This document shows, piece by piece, positions 29,117 to 49,081 of a DNA stretch of 64,000 bases. The notes below the pieces were generated by a model. It saw only the letters and a list, made by a program, of their open reading frames with translations. It did no database searches and was not told the DNA's origin. The DNA is from Halomonas ventosae. GTDB taxonomy: Bacteria; Pseudomonadota; Gammaproteobacteria; Pseudomonadales; Halomonadaceae. The stretch covers positions 38,953 to 102,952 of the forward strand of contig NZ_SNZJ01000016.1 of the NCBI RefSeq assembly GCF_004363555.1. The letters are read 5' to 3'. Position numbers and translations under genes: made by a program. The stretch's first letter is position 1; each line of letters starts with the position of its first letter.

Positions 29117-29422
29117 TTACCAGCTGGACTTCTTGAGTCCGGGCACGTCGCCACGCATGGCGGCTTCACGCAGCTTGTTGCGGCCGAGGCCGAACTTGTT
29201 GTAGTAGCCGTGCGGACGACCCGTGACGCGGCAGCGGTTACGCCGACGCACCGGGCTGGAGTCGCGCGGCAACTGCTGCAGCTTGAGCTGCGCGTCGAAG
29301 CGCTCTTCGTCAGAAGCGTTGACGTCCTGGATGACCGCCTTGAACTCGGCACGCTTGGCGGCATACTTGTCCACCAGCTTCGCGCGCTTGAGCTCGCGCT
29401 CTACCATGCTTTTCTTTGCCAT
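29117..29422 (-). CDS. rpsN: 30S ribosomal protein S14 (zinc-independent type)
   Basis: Small-subunit head protein. 101 aa, the long C-minus type: only one cysteine, in [14 protein letters not shown], instead of a CxxC-CxxC ribbon. Starts [16 protein letters not shown] and ends GLKKSSW. Same length as E. coli S14. Lies 10 bases after rplE. Confidence 0.98.
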   Translation of the reverse strand: MAKKSMVERELKRAKLVDKYAAKRAEFKAVIQDVNASDEERFDAQLKLQQLPRDSSPVRRRNRCRVTGRPHGYYNKFGLGRNKLREAAMRGDVPGLKKSSW

Positions 29423-29432
29423 GATCCCACCC

Positions 29433-29972
29433 TTATTTCTTGAACGGGAAGTTCAACGCGCCGAGCAGCGCGCGACCTTCTTCATCGGTTTTGGCGGTGG
29501 TGGTGATGGTGACATCCAGACCACGGATCCGGTCGATCTTATCATACTCGATCTCCGGGAAGATGATCTGCTCACGCACCCCCATGGAGTAGTTGCCACG
29601 ACCGTCGAAAGACTTCGGGTTGAGACCACGGAAGTCACGAACGCGGGGGATCGCGATATTCACCAGGCGATCGAGGAAGTCCCACATGCGCTCGGAGCGC
29701 AGGGTCACCTTGATCCCGATCGGCCAGCCTTCACGCACCTTGAAGCCCGCGATGGACTTGCGTGCCTTGGTCACCAGCGGCTTCTGACCGGAGAGCTTCT
29801 CCAGGTCGCCGATGGCGTTGTCGATCAGCTTCTTGTCGCTGGTCGCTTCGCCGATACCCATGTTCAGGGTCACCTTGGTGACCCGCGGTACCTGCATCAC
29901 GTTGGCGTAGCTGAACTGCTCTTGGAGTTGAGCCACCACCTCGTTCTGATAACGTTCTTTCAAGTTCGCCAT
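29433..29972 (-). CDS. rplE: 50S ribosomal protein L5
   Basis: 5S rRNA-binding protein of the central protuberance. 179 aa, same length as E. coli L5, with [16 protein letters not shown] start, [10 protein letters not shown], and [18 protein letters not shown] near the C-terminus. Eighteen bases follow rplX. Confidence 0.98.
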   Translation of the reverse strand: MANLKERYQNEVVAQLQEQFSYANVMQVPRVTKVTLNMGIGEATSDKKLIDNAIGDLEKLSGQKPLVTKARKSIAGFKVREGWPIGIKVTLRSERMWDFLDRLVNIAIPRVRDFRGLNPKSFDGRGNYSMGVREQIIFPEIEYDKIDRIRGLDVTITTTAKTDEEGRALLGALNFPFKK

Positions 29973-29990
29973 TTTGCTATCCGACTCGCG

Positions 29991-30305
29991 TTAGGCGTCG
30001 ATCTGCGACTGCGTCGACTTGTAGATACGTACCTTGGTACCGTCTTCCTGAACCTGGAAGCCGACGCGATCCGCCTTGCCGGTCTCCTGGTTGAAGATGG
30101 CCACGTTGGACGCGTGAATCGGTGCCTCGCGCTCGACGATACCGCCCTGGTTGCCCGCCATCGGGTTGGGCTTGGTGTGACGCTTGATCATGTTCACACC
30201 GGACACCACGAAGCGGTTTTCGAGAACCCGCTTGACGGTGCCGCGCTTGCCCTTGTCCTTGCCGGCGATGACGATGACTTCATCGTCACGTTTGATCTTT
30301 TGCAT
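29991..30305 (-). CDS. rplX: 50S ribosomal protein L24
   Basis: Assembly initiator protein near the exit tunnel. 104 aa, same length as E. coli L24. The KOW motif appears near the start ([19 protein letters not shown]), followed by [13 protein letters not shown]. Fourteen bases after rplN. Confidence 0.98.
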   Translation of the reverse strand: MQKIKRDDEVIVIAGKDKGKRGTVKRVLENRFVVSGVNMIKRHTKPNPMAGNQGGIVEREAPIHASNVAIFNQETGKADRVGFQVQEDGTKVRIYKSTQSQIDA

Positions 30306-30319
30306 ATCCGCCTCGCTCC

Positions 30320-30691
30320 TTACAGCACTTCAGGCGCCAAGGAAATGATCTTCATGAACTTCTCGTTGCGAAGCTCACGCGTCACCGGCCCGAAGATACG
30401 GGTACCGATCGGCTGATCGTTGGTGTTGTTCAACAGCACAGCCGCATTTCCATCGAAGCGGATCAGCGAACCGTCGTTACGACGGACGCCACTACGGGTG
30501 CGAACCACCACCGCCTTGAGGACCTGGCCCTTCTTGACCTTGCCACGCGGAATGGCTTCCTTCACCGTGACCTTGATGATGTCACCGATGCGGGCGTAGC
30601 GACGGTGAGAACCGCCCAGCACCTTGATGCACTGCACCCGGCGCGCTCCGCTGTTGTCGGCGACATCCAGCATTGTCTGAGTCTGAATCAT
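30320..30691 (-). CDS. rplN: 50S ribosomal protein L14
   Basis: First gene of the spc operon; forms intersubunit bridges. 123 aa, same as E. coli L14: [17 protein letters not shown] start, [14 protein letters not shown], and [17 protein letters not shown] 52-base gap separates it from rpsQ, without a convincing promoter pair by eye. Confidence 0.98.
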   Translation of the reverse strand: MIQTQTMLDVADNSGARRVQCIKVLGGSHRRYARIGDIIKVTVKEAIPRGKVKKGQVLKAVVVRTRSGVRRNDGSLIRFDGNAAVLLNNTNDQPIGTRIFGPVTRELRNEKFMKIISLAPEVL

Positions 30692-30743
30692 CGGTTTTCT
30701 CCAAACCTAATCTGACTGCACTGGCTTGACCGGCCTGAGCCGA

Positions 30744-31004
30744 TCAACCCTTGGCCTGTTCGACGACTTCGATCAGGGTCCAGGCCTTGTTCTTCGACAG
30801 CGGACGGCATTCCTGGATGGACACCGTGTCGCCGGCCTTGGCCTGATTCGACTCGTCGTGGGCGTGCAGCTTGGTGGAGCGCTTGACGTATTTGCCGTAG
30901 ATCGGGTGGCGCTCACGACGCTCGATCATCACAACGATGGACTTGTCCATCTTGTCGCTCACCACCTTGCCGGTGAGCGTACGGGCTTTCTTCTCTTCGG
31001 CCAT
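30744..31004 (-). CDS. rpsQ: 30S ribosomal protein S17
   Basis: Primary 16S rRNA binder. 86 aa from ATG 31004 ([19 protein letters not shown]). A GTG at 31013 would add three residues, but it sits one base after the possible Shine-Dalgarno and overlaps the rpmC stop, so the ATG is preferred. Contains the S17 signature [12 protein letters not shown]. Last gene of the S10 operon. Confidence 0.96.
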   Translation of the reverse strand: MAEEKKARTLTGKVVSDKMDKSIVVMIERRERHPIYGKYVKRSTKLHAHDESNQAKAGDTVSIQECRPLSKNKAWTLIEVVEQAKG

Positions 31005-31005
31005 C

Positions 31006-31200
31006 TCAGTCACCTGCCTTCTCGTTGAGCACAGTCTTCACGCGGGCAATGTCCCGACGAACCTGCTTGAGCAGATGAGTCTGGCTCAGCTGACCGGTGG
31101 CCTTCTGCATGCGCAGGTTGAACTGCTCGCGGAGGAGCTCGAAGAGCTGCTCCTGGAGCTGCTCGGCTGACTTCTCACGAATTTCCTGGGCTTTCATCAC
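31006..31200 (-). CDS. rpmC: 50S ribosomal protein L29
   Basis: Small protein at the exit tunnel, near the trigger factor/SRP docking site. 64 aa, two-helix bundle: [18 protein letters not shown] start and [20 protein letters not shown] signature. Overlaps the rplP stop by four bases (31197-31200) and ends one base before the rpsQ ATG. Confidence 0.97.
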   Translation of the reverse strand: MMKAQEIREKSAEQLQEQLFELLREQFNLRMQKATGQLSQTHLLKQVRRDIARVKTVLNEKAGD

Positions 31201-31610
31201 ATCACCGTCCGTTTCACAAAGGTGGTGGAGACCGGGAACTTCTGGGCGGCCAGGGCAAATGCCTCGCGAGCCAGCTCCTCGGAAACGCCTTCGATCTCGT
31301 ACAGGACCCGACCCGGCTGGATCTGCGCGACCCAGTACTCGACGGAGCCCTTGCCCTTACCCATGCGGACTTCCAGCGGCTTCTTGGAAATCGGCTTGTC
31401 CGGGAAGACACGGATCCAGATCTTGCCGCCACGCTTGACGTGACGGGTGATGGCACGACGACCGGCCTCGATCTGACGGGCGGTGACACGGCCCCGGCCA
31501 GTGGCCTTGAGGCCATACTCGCCGAAGCTGACCTTGCTTCCGCGATGCGCCAGACCACGGTTGCGGCCCTTCTGCATCTTGCGGAACTTCATACGCTTGG
31601 GTTGTAACAT
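31197..31610 (-). CDS. rplP: 50S ribosomal protein L16
   Basis: Organises the A-site region of the large subunit. 137 aa (E. coli 136), [19 protein letters not shown] start, conserved [20 protein letters not shown] and the Arg residue in [12 protein letters not shown] context. Overlaps rpmC by four bases and follows rpsC after 15 bases. Confidence 0.98.
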   Translation of the reverse strand: MLQPKRMKFRKMQKGRNRGLAHRGSKVSFGEYGLKATGRGRVTARQIEAGRRAITRHVKRGGKIWIRVFPDKPISKKPLEVRMGKGKGSVEYWVAQIQPGRVLYEIEGVSEELAREAFALAAQKFPVSTTFVKRTVM

Positions 31611-31625
31611 CGACTCGCTCTCCCC

Positions 31626-32324
31626 TTACCTGGAACCTTTCTTCTTGGAGGGCGCGGCCTGCGGCTGCTTCGCCTTGGCGCGGACCTCCTCGATGCCCCC
31701 GAGGATTTCACCCTTGAAGACCCAGACCTTGACACCGATGATGCCGTAGGTGGTCTTGGCCTCGTAGGTGGCGTAGTCGATGTCCGCGCGCAGGGTATGC
31801 AGCGGGACGCGACCTTCGCGGTACCACTCGGTGCGGGCGATTTCCGCGCCGCCGAGGCGACCGGAGAGCTGCACCTTGATGCCGCCGGCGCCCAGGCGCA
31901 TGGCGTTCTGCACGGCACGCTTCATGGCACGACGGAACATCACGCGACGCTCGAGCTGGCCGGCGATGTTCTGCGCGACGAGCTTGGCATCGAGTTCCGG
32001 CTTGCGGACTTCCTCGATGTTGACGTGCACGGGCACGCCCATCATCGCGGTGACGTCACGACGCAGACGGTCGACGTCCTCGCCCTTCTTGCCGATCACG
32101 ATGCCCGGACGGGCAGTGTGAATGGTGATGCGGGCGTTGTTGGCCGGGCGCTCGATGGTGATGCGGCTCACGGACGCATTCTTCAGGCGCTCTTCCAGGA
32201 AGCGACGCACTTCGAGGTCGCTGTTCAGCTTGTCGGCATAGGCGCCGCGCTCGGCATACCACACCGAGGTATGGTCCTTGACGATACCCAGGCGAATGCC
32301 TGTTGGATTGACTTTCTGACCCAT
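31626..32324 (-). CDS. rpsC: 30S ribosomal protein S3
   Basis: mRNA-entry protein with helicase-like function. 232 aa (E. coli 233). ATG 32324 ([14 protein letters not shown]) was chosen over an upstream ATG inside rplV. The KH domain contains [12 protein letters not shown]; the C-terminal domain has [21 protein letters not shown]. Basic tail APSKKKGSR. Confidence 0.98.
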   Translation of the reverse strand: MGQKVNPTGIRLGIVKDHTSVWYAERGAYADKLNSDLEVRRFLEERLKNASVSRITIERPANNARITIHTARPGIVIGKKGEDVDRLRRDVTAMMGVPVHVNIEEVRKPELDAKLVAQNIAGQLERRVMFRRAMKRAVQNAMRLGAGGIKVQLSGRLGGAEIARTEWYREGRVPLHTLRADIDYATYEAKTTYGIIGVKVWVFKGEILGGIEEVRAKAKQPQAAPSKKKGSR

Positions 32325-32335
32325 CTGGTCGACTC

Positions 32336-32668
32336 CTACTTCTCGGCTACCTTGACGGTGATGTGGCAAGTGCGCTTCAGGATGCGATCCGCACGGCCCT
32401 TGGCGCGCGGACGGATGCGCTTGAGCGTCATGCCCTCATCGACGCAGATGGTCGAGACACGCAGCTCGTCGATATCCATGCCGTCGTTTTCTTCCGCATT
32501 CGCGATGGCGGACTGCAGCACCTTCTTGACCAGCTTCGCGGCCTTCTTCGGGGAGAAGGTCAGCAGGTCGAGTGCCTCGGCGACAGGTTTACCGCGCACC
32601 TGGTCAGCCACCAAACGGGCCTTCTGGGCGGATAAACGAGCGCCACGCAGCTTTGCTGTGACTTCCAT
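32336..32668 (-). CDS. rplV: 50S ribosomal protein L22
   Basis: Lines the exit tunnel with its beta-hairpin ([17 protein letters not shown] at ~83-99), the site of macrolide-resistance changes, which looks wild-type. 110 aa as in E. coli. Starts [19 protein letters not shown]. Eleven bases before the rpsC ATG. Confidence 0.98.
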   Translation of the reverse strand: MEVTAKLRGARLSAQKARLVADQVRGKPVAEALDLLTFSPKKAAKLVKKVLQSAIANAEENDGMDIDELRVSTICVDEGMTLKRIRPRAKGRADRILKRTCHITVKVAEK

Positions 32669-32686
32669 CTCTCAATCCTCTCTGGC

Positions 32687-32962
32687 TTACCGTTTGGCTT
32701 TCTTGTCCGCCACATGACCGCGGTAGAGGCGGGTAGCAGCGAATTCGCCCAGCTTGTGGCCAACCATTTCCTCGGAGACGTGCACCGGGACGTGTTGGCG
32801 ACCGTTATGGACTGCAATGGTGAGCCCGACCATGTTGGGCAGGATCATGGAGCGACGCGACCAGGTCTTGATCGGTTTGCGGTCGCTCTTCTCCACTGCA
32901 GTCTCAACCTTCTTCAGCAGATGAAGGTCAATAAAGGGACCTTTCTTCAGTGAACGTGGCAC
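32687..32962 (-). CDS. rpsS: 30S ribosomal protein S19
   Basis: Head protein contacting L5 and near A-site tRNA. 91 aa (E. coli 92), [18 protein letters not shown] start, [19 protein letters not shown] signature, and [19 protein letters not shown] end. Thirty-three bases after rplB. Confidence 0.98.
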   Translation of the reverse strand: MPRSLKKGPFIDLHLLKKVETAVEKSDRKPIKTWSRRSMILPNMVGLTIAVHNGRQHVPVHVSEEMVGHKLGEFAATRLYRGHVADKKAKR

Positions 32963-32995
32963 AGCCGTTACCTCTTGATGTCTTGGCGTTGGATC

Positions 32996-33826
32996 TTATT
33001 TCCGGGCCTTGCGGCGACGGATGATCAGCTTGTCGGTGCGCTTGTTCTTGCGGGTCTTGTGGCCCTTGGTGGGGATGCCCCACGGAGACACCGGGTGACG
33101 TCCGCCGCTGCTGCGGCCTTCGCCGCCGCCGTGCGGGTGATCCACCGGGTTCATGGCCACGCCGCGAACGGTCGGGCGCACCCCTCTCCAGCGCTTCGCA
33201 CCGGCCTTGCCAAGCTGACGCAGGCTGTGCTCGGAGTTGCTCACTTCCCCCAGGGTCGCGCGGCACTCGGCCAGCACCTTGCGCATCTCGCCGGAGCGCA
33301 GACGCAGGGTGGCGTAGTTGCCTTCGCGGGCGACCAGCTGGGCGCTGGTGCCGGCGCTGCGAGCAAGCTGGGCGCCCTTGCCGGGCTTGAGCTCGATGCA
33401 GTGCACGGTGGAACCCAGCGGGATATTGCGCAGCGGCAACGCGTTGCCCTTCTTGATGGGCGCGTTGACACCGGACTCGAGGCGGTCGCCGGCGCTCACG
33501 CCCTTGGGCGCGATGATGTAGCGACGCTCGCCATCGAGGTACTTGAGCAGGGCAATGTGTGCGCTGCGGTTCGGGTCATGCTCCAGGCGCTCGACGGTGG
33601 CCGGAATGCCATCCTTGGTGCGCTTGAAGTCGATGATCCGGTAGTGATGACGGTGACCACCGCCCACGTGGCGGGTGGTGATGCGACCGTAGTTGTTACG
33701 GCCACCGGACTTGGACTGTTTCTCGAGCAGCGGCGCGTAGGCGCGGCCCTTGTACAGTTCCTCACCAACGATCTTGACGACGTGGCGACGACCGGCGGAT
33801 GTGGGTTTAGTCTTGACGATTGCCAT
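32996..33826 (-). CDS. rplB: 50S ribosomal protein L2
   Basis: Core large-subunit protein near the peptidyl transferase centre. 276 aa (E. coli 273). [21 protein letters not shown] near residue 45 and the C-terminal [19 protein letters not shown], including the essential His of the HPHGGG loop. Starts [16 protein letters not shown]. Confidence 0.98.
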   Translation of the reverse strand: MAIVKTKPTSAGRRHVVKIVGEELYKGRAYAPLLEKQSKSGGRNNYGRITTRHVGGGHRHHYRIIDFKRTKDGIPATVERLEHDPNRSAHIALLKYLDGERRYIIAPKGVSAGDRLESGVNAPIKKGNALPLRNIPLGSTVHCIELKPGKGAQLARSAGTSAQLVAREGNYATLRLRSGEMRKVLAECRATLGEVSNSEHSLRQLGKAGAKRWRGVRPTVRGVAMNPVDHPHGGGEGRSSGGRHPVSPWGIPTKGHKTRKNKRTDKLIIRRRKARK

Positions 33827-33843
33827 GATCCGTACTCCTGCCC

Positions 33844-34140
33844 TTATTCGGCGCCAGAGAAGTCTTCAAGCGTCTCGCCGGCGGCCAGTGTCACGTACGC
33901 CTTGCGATAACCCTTGCGGTGACCCAGACCCTGCGCGGTGCGCTTGGTCTTGCCCTTCATGTTCAGCACCTGAACACGGTCGACCTTCTTGCCGAACAGC
34001 TCCTGGACGGCAGCCTTGATCTCGGGCTTGGTCGCGTCGCTTGCCACCTTGAACACGTACTGGTTGCGCTCGGCGGCCATGGCGGCCTTCTCGGTCACGT
34101 GCGGACCGAGCAGAACCTTGAATACACGCTCCTGGTTCAT
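33844..34140 (-). CDS. rplW: 50S ribosomal protein L23
   Basis: Exit-tunnel protein and docking site for trigger factor and SRP. 98 aa (E. coli 100). Contains [21 protein letters not shown] and the tunnel loop [13 protein letters not shown]. Start ATG overlaps the rplD stop by four bases (34137-34140), which indicates coupling. Confidence 0.98.
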   Translation of the reverse strand: MNQERVFKVLLGPHVTEKAAMAAERNQYVFKVASDATKPEIKAAVQELFGKKVDRVQVLNMKGKTKRTAQGLGHRKGYRKAYVTLAAGETLEDFSGAE

Positions 34141-34745
34141 GCCAGCTTCTCCTCGAATTTACGCAGGGCGGAGACGGTGACCAGCACCTTGTCGAAGGCG
34201 ACCAGGCTCACCGGATCAGCGGCGGCGACGTCCACCACATCCACGTTGGGAATGTTGCGGGCGGCGAGGTACAGGTTCTCGTCGACTTCCTCGGTGACGA
34301 TCAGCACCTTCTCCAGGCCCAGCTCCTCGAGCTTGGCGACCAGCTGCTTGGTCTTGGGGGCCTCGACGGCGAAGCCATCGACGGCCACCAGGCGCTCCTG
34401 GCGAACCAGCTCGGAGAGGATCGAGCGCATGGCCGCACGGTACATCTTGCGGTTGACCTTCTGGGAGTGGTCCTGCGGACGAGCCGCGAAGGTCACGCCG
34501 CCGCTGCGCCAGATCGGCGAACGGATGGTACCGGCACGGGCACGACCGGTGCCCTTCTGGCGCCACGGCTTCTTGCCGCCGCCACGCACGTCGGAACGGT
34601 TCTTCTGGGCACGCGTACCCTGGCGACCACCGGCCAGATAGGCGGTGACGACCTGGTGCACGAGGGCCTCGTTGAATTCTTTGCCAAAGGTGGCATCGGA
34701 TACTTCGACAGTACCGGCGCCTGCACCTGCAAGATTCAGATTCAT
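34137..34745 (-). CDS. rplD: 50S ribosomal protein L4
   Basis: Tunnel-constriction protein, and in E. coli the autogenous repressor of the S10 operon at transcription and translation. 202 aa (E. coli 201). The long loop carries [23 protein letters not shown]; macrolide-site residues [12 protein letters not shown] are intact. Fourteen bases after rplC. See findings for a structured region that could be its target. Confidence 0.98.
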   Translation of the reverse strand: MNLNLAGAGAGTVEVSDATFGKEFNEALVHQVVTAYLAGGRQGTRAQKNRSDVRGGGKKPWRQKGTGRARAGTIRSPIWRSGGVTFAARPQDHSQKVNRKMYRAAMRSILSELVRQERLVAVDGFAVEAPKTKQLVAKLEELGLEKVLIVTEEVDENLYLAARNIPNVDVVDVAAADPVSLVAFDKVLVTVSALRKFEEKLA

Positions 34746-34759
34746 CGGTAAGTTCCCCT

Positions 34760-35398
34760 TCAGCCTGCTTTGACGGCGCTGCGCACGATGACATCACTGC
34801 CGGTGGCACCAGGTACGGCACCCTTGATCAGCAGCAGGTTGCGTTCGGCGTCGACACGGACGACTTCCAGGCTCTGCACGGTGCAGCGAACATTGCCCAT
34901 CTGGCCGGCCATCTTCTTGCCCTTGAACACGCGGCCCGGCGTCTGGCACATGCCGATGGAACCCGGCGCGCGATGCGACAGGGAGTTACCGTGGCTGTTG
35001 TCCTGGGTGCGGAAGTTCCAGCGCTTGACGGCGCCCTGGAAACCCTTGCCCTTGGAGGTGCCGGTCACGTCAATCATCTGACCAGCTTCGAAGAGGGATA
35101 CGGTGAGTTCGCCGCCCACTTCCGGAGCCTCGTCGCCTTCTGCCAGGCGGAACTCCATCAGCGAACGACCGGCCTCGACACCTGCCTTGGCGAATTGCCC
35201 GGCCTGGGCTTTCGACAGATGCTTGGCCTTGCGGGAGCCGGTTGTCACCTGAACCGCGGCGTAGCCGTCGGACTCGACGGACTTCACGCGCGTCACGCGG
35301 TTGGGCTCAACCTCGATCACGGTCACGGGCACGGATGCGCCATCTTCGGTGAAGACGCGGGTCATACCGGCCTTCCTACCGACTAAACCGATAGTCAT
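34760..35398 (-). CDS. rplC: 50S ribosomal protein L3
   Basis: Early assembly protein whose loop reaches the peptidyl transferase centre. 212 aa (E. coli 209). Contains [34 protein letters not shown] with the glutamine methylated by PrmB in E. coli, and [10 protein letters not shown] 163-base spacer separates it from rpsJ, unusually long. Confidence 0.98.
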   Translation of the reverse strand: MTIGLVGRKAGMTRVFTEDGASVPVTVIEVEPNRVTRVKSVESDGYAAVQVTTGSRKAKHLSKAQAGQFAKAGVEAGRSLMEFRLAEGDEAPEVGGELTVSLFEAGQMIDVTGTSKGKGFQGAVKRWNFRTQDNSHGNSLSHRAPGSIGMCQTPGRVFKGKKMAGQMGNVRCTVQSLEVVRVDAERNLLLIKGAVPGATGSDVIVRSAVKAG

Positions 35399-35561
35399 TC
35401 TCAGTCTCCTATAGTGTACGGGGCTGTCACCCGCTATGGCTGCCCTTTCCAGAGCATTCCACTAGCACGTTGTATGACGCCATCCCGGCGTGGCGGCTGC
35501 TGCGTGGCGCTGCCTTTCAGTGGGCAGACCAGGCGCTGGGCCGCGAGTGTCTAGTGTGGTG
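35399..35561 (-). other. Structured rpsJ-rplC spacer, 163 bases
   Basis: No ORF with a family match and no clear promoter lie here. On the minus strand a 6-bp long-range stem CACTAG/CTAGTG (35551-35556 with 35460-35465) would enclose an ~85-base GC-rich domain with further local hairpins. The rpsJ-rplC gap is normally tens of bases (about 30 in E. coli), so this is an insertion of regulatory or neutral sequence. It is a candidate relocated L4 leader; see findings. Confidence 0.5.
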
Positions 35562-35873
35562 TCAGTCGAGCTTGATCTGCACGTCCACGCCGGCGGCGAG
35601 GTCGAGCTTCATCAGGGCATCAACGGTCTTTTCGGTGGGCTCGACGATATCGAGCACCCGCTTGTGGGTACGAATCTCGTACTGGTCGCGCGCGTCCTTG
35701 TTGACGTGCGGAGAGATCAGCACGGTATAACGCTCGCGATTGGTCGGCAGAGGAATCGGACCACGGACCTGGGCGCCGGTACGCTTGGCGGTATCTACGA
35801 TCTCCGCGGCGGACTGGTCGATCAGGCGATGGTCGAAGGCCTTCAACCGAATGCGAATCTTCTGGTTCTGCAT
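35562..35873 (-). CDS. rpsJ: 30S ribosomal protein S10
   Basis: Small-subunit head protein that also acts as NusE in antitermination with NusB. 103 aa, same length as E. coli S10: [19 protein letters not shown] start, [24 protein letters not shown] loop and [16 protein letters not shown] 35873 is the family start; earlier in-frame codons lie upstream of the promoter. First gene of the S10 operon. Confidence 0.98.
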   Translation of the reverse strand: MQNQKIRIRLKAFDHRLIDQSAAEIVDTAKRTGAQVRGPIPLPTNRERYTVLISPHVNKDARDQYEIRTHKRVLDIVEPTEKTVDALMKLDLAAGVDVQIKLD

Positions 35874-35936
35874 TTGCCCTAACTCCAATGGATTCTGACG
35901 GCGCGAGCCGTCAACCCACGCATTCAAAGGATGCGC

Positions 35937-35965
35937 ATTATAGGCACGCCGGCGACGAGAGTCAA
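35937..35965 (-). promoter_or_regulatory. S10 operon promoter
   Basis: On the minus strand, -35 TTGACT (35960-35965) and perfect -10 TATAAT (35937-35942) with a 17-bp spacer. The predicted start lies about 57 bases before the rpsJ ATG, so the leader is short, unlike the ~170-base E. coli S10 leader. Confidence 0.92.
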
Positions 35966-35986
35966 ACACTCGCTTCCGGTGCGCAG

Positions 35987-36013
35987 AAAGGGGGCTCCTG
36001 GTGGAGCCCCCTT
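35987..36013 (-). terminator. Terminator after tuf (end of str operon)
   Basis: An 11-bp stem, 35988-35998 with 36003-36013 and loop TGGT, is followed on the minus strand by TT(T)CTG. It lies 23 bases after the tuf stop and just upstream of the S10 promoter, separating the str and S10 operons. Confidence 0.85.
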
Positions 36014-36036
36014 CGATCGGTCAAGCAGCGAAGCGC

Positions 36037-37230
<1,194 letters not shown>

Positions 37231-37259
37231 TGCTATAACCTCTTTACGTTAGCTAACGG

Positions 37260-39380
37260 TTAACCGTTCTGGTTGATGACGGCTTCAACGACGCTGGACG
37301 GCGCCTCTTCGTAGTTCGCAAACTCCATGACGTAGCTTGCGCGGCCCTGGGTCTGAGAGCGCAGGTCGGTCGCGTAACCGAACATCTCAGCCAGAGGTAC
37401 CGTGGCGCGGATGATCTTGCCCATGGAGGAGTCATCCATGCCCTGGACGAGACCCCGGCGGCGGTTCAGGTCGCCCATGACGTCACCCATGAACTCCTCG
37501 GGGGTCACGACCTCGACCTTCATCACCGGCTCGAGGAGCACGGCCTTGGCCTTCTTGGCACCTTCCTTGACCGCCATGGAAGAGGCAACCTTGAACGCGG
37601 TCTCGTTTGAGTCCACGTCATGGTAGGAACCGTCGAACAGCGTGACCTTGACGTCAATCATCGGGTAGCCCGCGATGACACCGTTCTGCAGCTGCTCGTA
37701 GGCCCCTTTCTCGACGGCCGGCACGTATTCCTTGGGAACCACGCCGCCAACGATCTCCGAGGCGAACTTGAAGTGCATGTCCTCGTCTTCGCCCTTGTCC
37801 TCGGCCGTGAGCGGCTCGATGCGCAGGTGGACATGACCGTACTGGCCGCGACCGCCGGACTGGCGAACAAACTTGCCTTCCTGCTCGACCTTGGCGCGGA
37901 TGGTCTCGCGATAGGCCACCTGCGGCTTGCCGATGTTGGCATCGACCTTGAACTCGCGACGCATGCGGTCGACGAGGATGTCGAGGTGCAGCTCGCCCAT
38001 GCCGGAGATGATGGTCTGGCCGGTCTCCTCGTCGGTGCGCACCTGGAAGGAGGGGTCTTCCTGGGCCAGCTTGCCCAGTGCCACGCCCATCTTCTCCTGG
38101 TCGGCCTTGGACTTCGGCTCCACGGCCACGGAGATCACCGGGTCCGGGAACTCCATGCGCTCGAGCACGATCTTGTCGTTCAGGTCGCACAGGGTATCAC
38201 CGGTGGTGACGTCCTTCAGGCCGATGCAGGCGGCGATGTCGCCGGCCAGCACTTCCTTGATCTCCTCACGGGAATTGGCGTGCATCTGGACGATACGGCC
38301 GACGCGCTCCTTCTTCTCCTTGACGGAGTTGTAGACGCTGTCGCCCGACTTCAGCACGCCCGAGTAGACGCGGATGAAGGTCAGGGTGCCGACGAAGGGA
38401 TCGGTGGCGATCTTGAAGGCCAGCGCGGAGAAGGGGGCACTGTCATCCGCCTCGCGGGTGGCGATGGTGCCGTCCTTGTCGTCCAGCTCACCCTCGATGG
38501 CCTTGACCTCGGTGGGTGACGGCATGTACTCGATGACGCCATCCAGCACCGCCTGGACGCCCTTGTTCTTGAACGCCGAGCCACAGGTGACCAGCACGAT
38601 CTCGTTGTCGAGGGTACGACGACGCAGGCCGGCCTTGATCTCCTCGACGGTGAGCTCGCCCTCCTCGAGGTACTTGTCCATCAGCTCCTCGGAGGCCTCG
38701 GCGGCCGCCTCGACCATCTCCTCGCGGTACTTCTCGGCGGTCTCCTGGAGCTCGGCGGGGATGTCCACCAGCTCGTAGTTCATGCCGAGGCTGTCCTCGT
38801 CCCACAGGATCGCCTTCATCCTGATCAGGTCGACGACGCCCTTGAACTCTTCCTCGGTGCCCCAGTTGATCTGGATCGGCACGGCGTTGGCACCCAGCTT
38901 CTGCTTCAGCTGGTCGACCACCATGAAGAAGTCGGCGCCGGTACGGTCCATCTTGTTGACGAACACCATGCGCGGGACTTCGTACTTGTTGGCCTGGCGC
39001 CAGACGGTCTCGGTCTGGGGCTGCACGCCGGACGAGCCGCACAGCACCACGACGGCACCGTCGAGCACGCGCAGGGAACGCTCCACCTCGATGGTGAAGT
39101 CGACGTGCCCCGGGGTATCGATGATGTTGATGCGGTGCTCGTCGAACTGCTTGTCCATGCCCTGCCAGAAGCAGGTGGTCGCCGCGGAGGTGATGGTGAT
39201 GCCACGCTCCTGCTCCTGCTCCATCCAGTCCATGGTGGCGGCGCCATCATGGACCTCGCCGACCTTGTGGGAGAGGCCGGTGTAGAACAGGACGCGCTCG
39301 GTGGTAGTGGTCTTGCCGGCATCGACGTGCGCCACGATGCCGATGTTGCGATAGCGCTTTAGTGGAGTCTTGCGAGCCAC
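37260..39380 (-). CDS. fusA: Elongation factor G
   Basis: Translocase GTPase of elongation. 706 aa (E. coli 704). P-loop AHVDAGKT at 17-24, switch motif [20 protein letters not shown], and domain IV with [12 protein letters not shown]. Forty-five bases after rpsG. A second EF-G paralogue may exist elsewhere in such genomes, but this is the str-operon copy. Confidence 0.98.
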   Translation of the reverse strand: MARKTPLKRYRNIGIVAHVDAGKTTTTERVLFYTGLSHKVGEVHDGAATMDWMEQEQERGITITSAATTCFWQGMDKQFDEHRINIIDTPGHVDFTIEVERSLRVLDGAVVVLCGSSGVQPQTETVWRQANKYEVPRMVFVNKMDRTGADFFMVVDQLKQKLGANAVPIQINWGTEEEFKGVVDLIRMKAILWDEDSLGMNYELVDIPAELQETAEKYREEMVEAAAEASEELMDKYLEEGELTVEEIKAGLRRRTLDNEIVLVTCGSAFKNKGVQAVLDGVIEYMPSPTEVKAIEGELDDKDGTIATREADDSAPFSALAFKIATDPFVGTLTFIRVYSGVLKSGDSVYNSVKEKKERVGRIVQMHANSREEIKEVLAGDIAACIGLKDVTTGDTLCDLNDKIVLERMEFPDPVISVAVEPKSKADQEKMGVALGKLAQEDPSFQVRTDEETGQTIISGMGELHLDILVDRMRREFKVDANIGKPQVAYRETIRAKVEQEGKFVRQSGGRGQYGHVHLRIEPLTAEDKGEDEDMHFKFASEIVGGVVPKEYVPAVEKGAYEQLQNGVIAGYPMIDVKVTLFDGSYHDVDSNETAFKVASSMAVKEGAKKAKAVLLEPVMKVEVVTPEEFMGDVMGDLNRRRGLVQGMDDSSMGKIIRATVPLAEMFGYATDLRSQTQGRASYVMEFANYEEAPSSVVEAVINQNG

Positions 39381-39425
39381 GATGGAACTCCCCTGTGGTT
39401 GGCGATGCGTTTAGAAGCGGTGCAC

Positions 39426-39896
39426 TTAGAAACGATAATGAGAGAAGGCCTTGTTGGCCTCTGCCATGCGATGCACGTCTTCCCGCTTCTTGACGGCTGA
39501 GCCCTTGCCTTCGGCGGCATCGAGCATCTCGCCGGCGAGGCGCAGCACCATGGTCTTCTCGCCACGGCGACGGGCCGCATCGACCAGCCAGCGCATGGCC
39601 AGCGCATGGCGGCGCGAGGGGCGAACTTCCACGGGCACCTGATAGGTCGCACCGCCGACGCGGCGTGACTTGACCTCGACCATGGGCTGGATGGCTTCCA
39701 GCGCCTTGTCGAAGATCTCCAGCGGCTCTTCCTTGCTACGCTCGGCAACCCTGTCCAGCGCACCATAGACGATACGCTCAGCTACGGACTTCTTGCCGCC
39801 GATCATCAGGTGGTTCATGAACTTCGCCAGGCGCTCGCTTCCGAACTTGGGATCCGGCAGGATCTCGCGCTTGGCCGCAACTCTTCTTCTAGGCAT
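39426..39896 (-). CDS. rpsG: 30S ribosomal protein S7
   Basis: Head nucleator near the E site and, in E. coli, the str-operon translational repressor. 156 aa: [19 protein letters not shown] start, [20 protein letters not shown], and the C-terminal SHYRF. A 119-base spacer from rpsL (39897-40015) is about the length of the E. coli S7-binding intercistronic region (~96). Confidence 0.98.
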   Translation of the reverse strand: MPRRRVAAKREILPDPKFGSERLAKFMNHLMIGGKKSVAERIVYGALDRVAERSKEEPLEIFDKALEAIQPMVEVKSRRVGGATYQVPVEVRPSRRHALAMRWLVDAARRRGEKTMVLRLAGEMLDAAEGKGSAVKKREDVHRMAEANKAFSHYRF

Positions 39897-40015
39897 GATA
39901 AGCCCTCATCAAAGGATCCTTCAGGTAAACCCGAGACTCCTGCCGGCGGCAGCGCTCGACCTTACTCTTATCAGACCGTGGTCAAAATGGGGTGACTGCT
40001 GCGTACCGCGGCCGG

Positions 40016-40390
40016 TCAGACCTTGGGACGCTTGGTGCCGTACTTGGAACGGCCCTGCTTGCGGTTCTGCACGCCGGAAGTGTCCAGGGCACCACGCACG
40101 GTGTGATAGCGCACACCGGGAAGGTCCTTGACGCGACCGCCGCGGATCAGGACCACGGAGTGCTCCTGGAGGTTGTGGCCTTCACCGCCGATGTACGAGG
40201 AGACCTCGTAGCCGTTAGTCAGGCGAACACGGCACACCTTGCGCAGTGCGGAGTTCGGCTTCTTCGGGGTGGTGGTGTAGACGCGGGTGCAGACGCCGCG
40301 CTTCTGCGGGCAGGCCTGCAGCGCAGGCACGTCGCTCTTGGCGGCCTGGCGCTTGCGCGGCTTGCGCACGAGCTGATTGATCGTTGCCAT
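40016..40390 (-). CDS. rpsL: 30S ribosomal protein S12
   Basis: Decoding-centre protein. 124 aa, same as E. coli. ATG 40390 gives [13 protein letters not shown]. Lys43 in TTTPKKPNS and Lys88 in GGRVKDLPG, the streptomycin-resistance positions, are wild-type; Asp89 is the usual methylthiolation site. First gene of the str operon, behind a clear promoter. Confidence 0.98.
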   Translation of the reverse strand: MATINQLVRKPRKRQAAKSDVPALQACPQKRGVCTRVYTTTPKKPNSALRKVCRVRLTNGYEVSSYIGGEGHNLQEHSVVLIRGGRVKDLPGVRYHTVRGALDTSGVQNRKQGRSKYGTKRPKV

Positions 40391-40468
40391 GGTGTGTAGC
40401 TGACTCCAATGGGTTGCCTTGCCTTCCAGCGGGTGCGGGCGCACCCGCCCCACTGTTAAAGGCTGCGC

Positions 40469-40498
40469 ATTCTAATGGCTGACGCGGCACGTCGTCAA
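40469..40498 (-). promoter_or_regulatory. str operon promoter (before rpsL)
   Basis: On the minus strand, -35 TTGACG (40493-40498) and -10 TAGAAT (40469-40474) with an 18-bp spacer. The -35 box directly touches the hairpin that follows rpoC. Confidence 0.85.
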
Positions 40499-40526
40499 GC
40501 ACCGCGCCTCCGGGGAGGCGCGGTGC
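40499..40526 (-). terminator. Hairpin after rpoC, without T-tract
   Basis: A 13-bp perfect GC-rich stem, 40499-40511 with 40514-40526 and a 2-base loop, starts 14 bases after the rpoC stop. On the minus strand it is followed by TTGACG, not a T-run, so intrinsic termination may be partial or the hairpin may protect the rpoC 3' end. Confidence 0.55.
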
Positions 40527-40539
40527 CACGACGCGGGCG

Positions 40540-44757
<4,218 letters not shown>

Positions 44758-44844
44758 GGGGTCGGCTCCGTTGCGGAGTTGTCATGGGCGGGGGCGTCGC
44801 CACCCCCGCGGACCGTCATTCTGTGAAGCGCAGGCGGTGCAGCC

Positions 44845-48924
<4,080 letters not shown>

Positions 48925-49002
48925 CTGTATTCCCCAGCTTGTTCACCATGGGTGACCGATGCGTGTCGGCGTCACCCGACGGGTACGGCTCCGTCAGGCG
49001 CT

Positions 49003-49034
49003 GACGGCAAGCCTCCACCAGGAGGCTCGCCGTC
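49003..49034 (-). other. rplL-rpoB spacer hairpin (candidate RNase III-type processing site)
   Basis: An imperfect stem (49003-49008 and 49011-49016 pairing with 49029-49034 and 49021-49026, loop ACCA, 2x2 internal loop) lies between the attenuator and the rpoB start. In E. coli the same spacer holds an RNase III cleavage hairpin. The role here is inferred from position. Confidence 0.45.
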
Positions 49035-49081
49035 GGAATTCGGCTAGCGGTGGCCCGAGGGCGACCGGCTAGTGACAACAG

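Noticed and set aside
35874..35969. Upstream extension of rpsJ
   Set aside because: It would start inside the S10 promoter; ATG 35873 is the universal S10 start.
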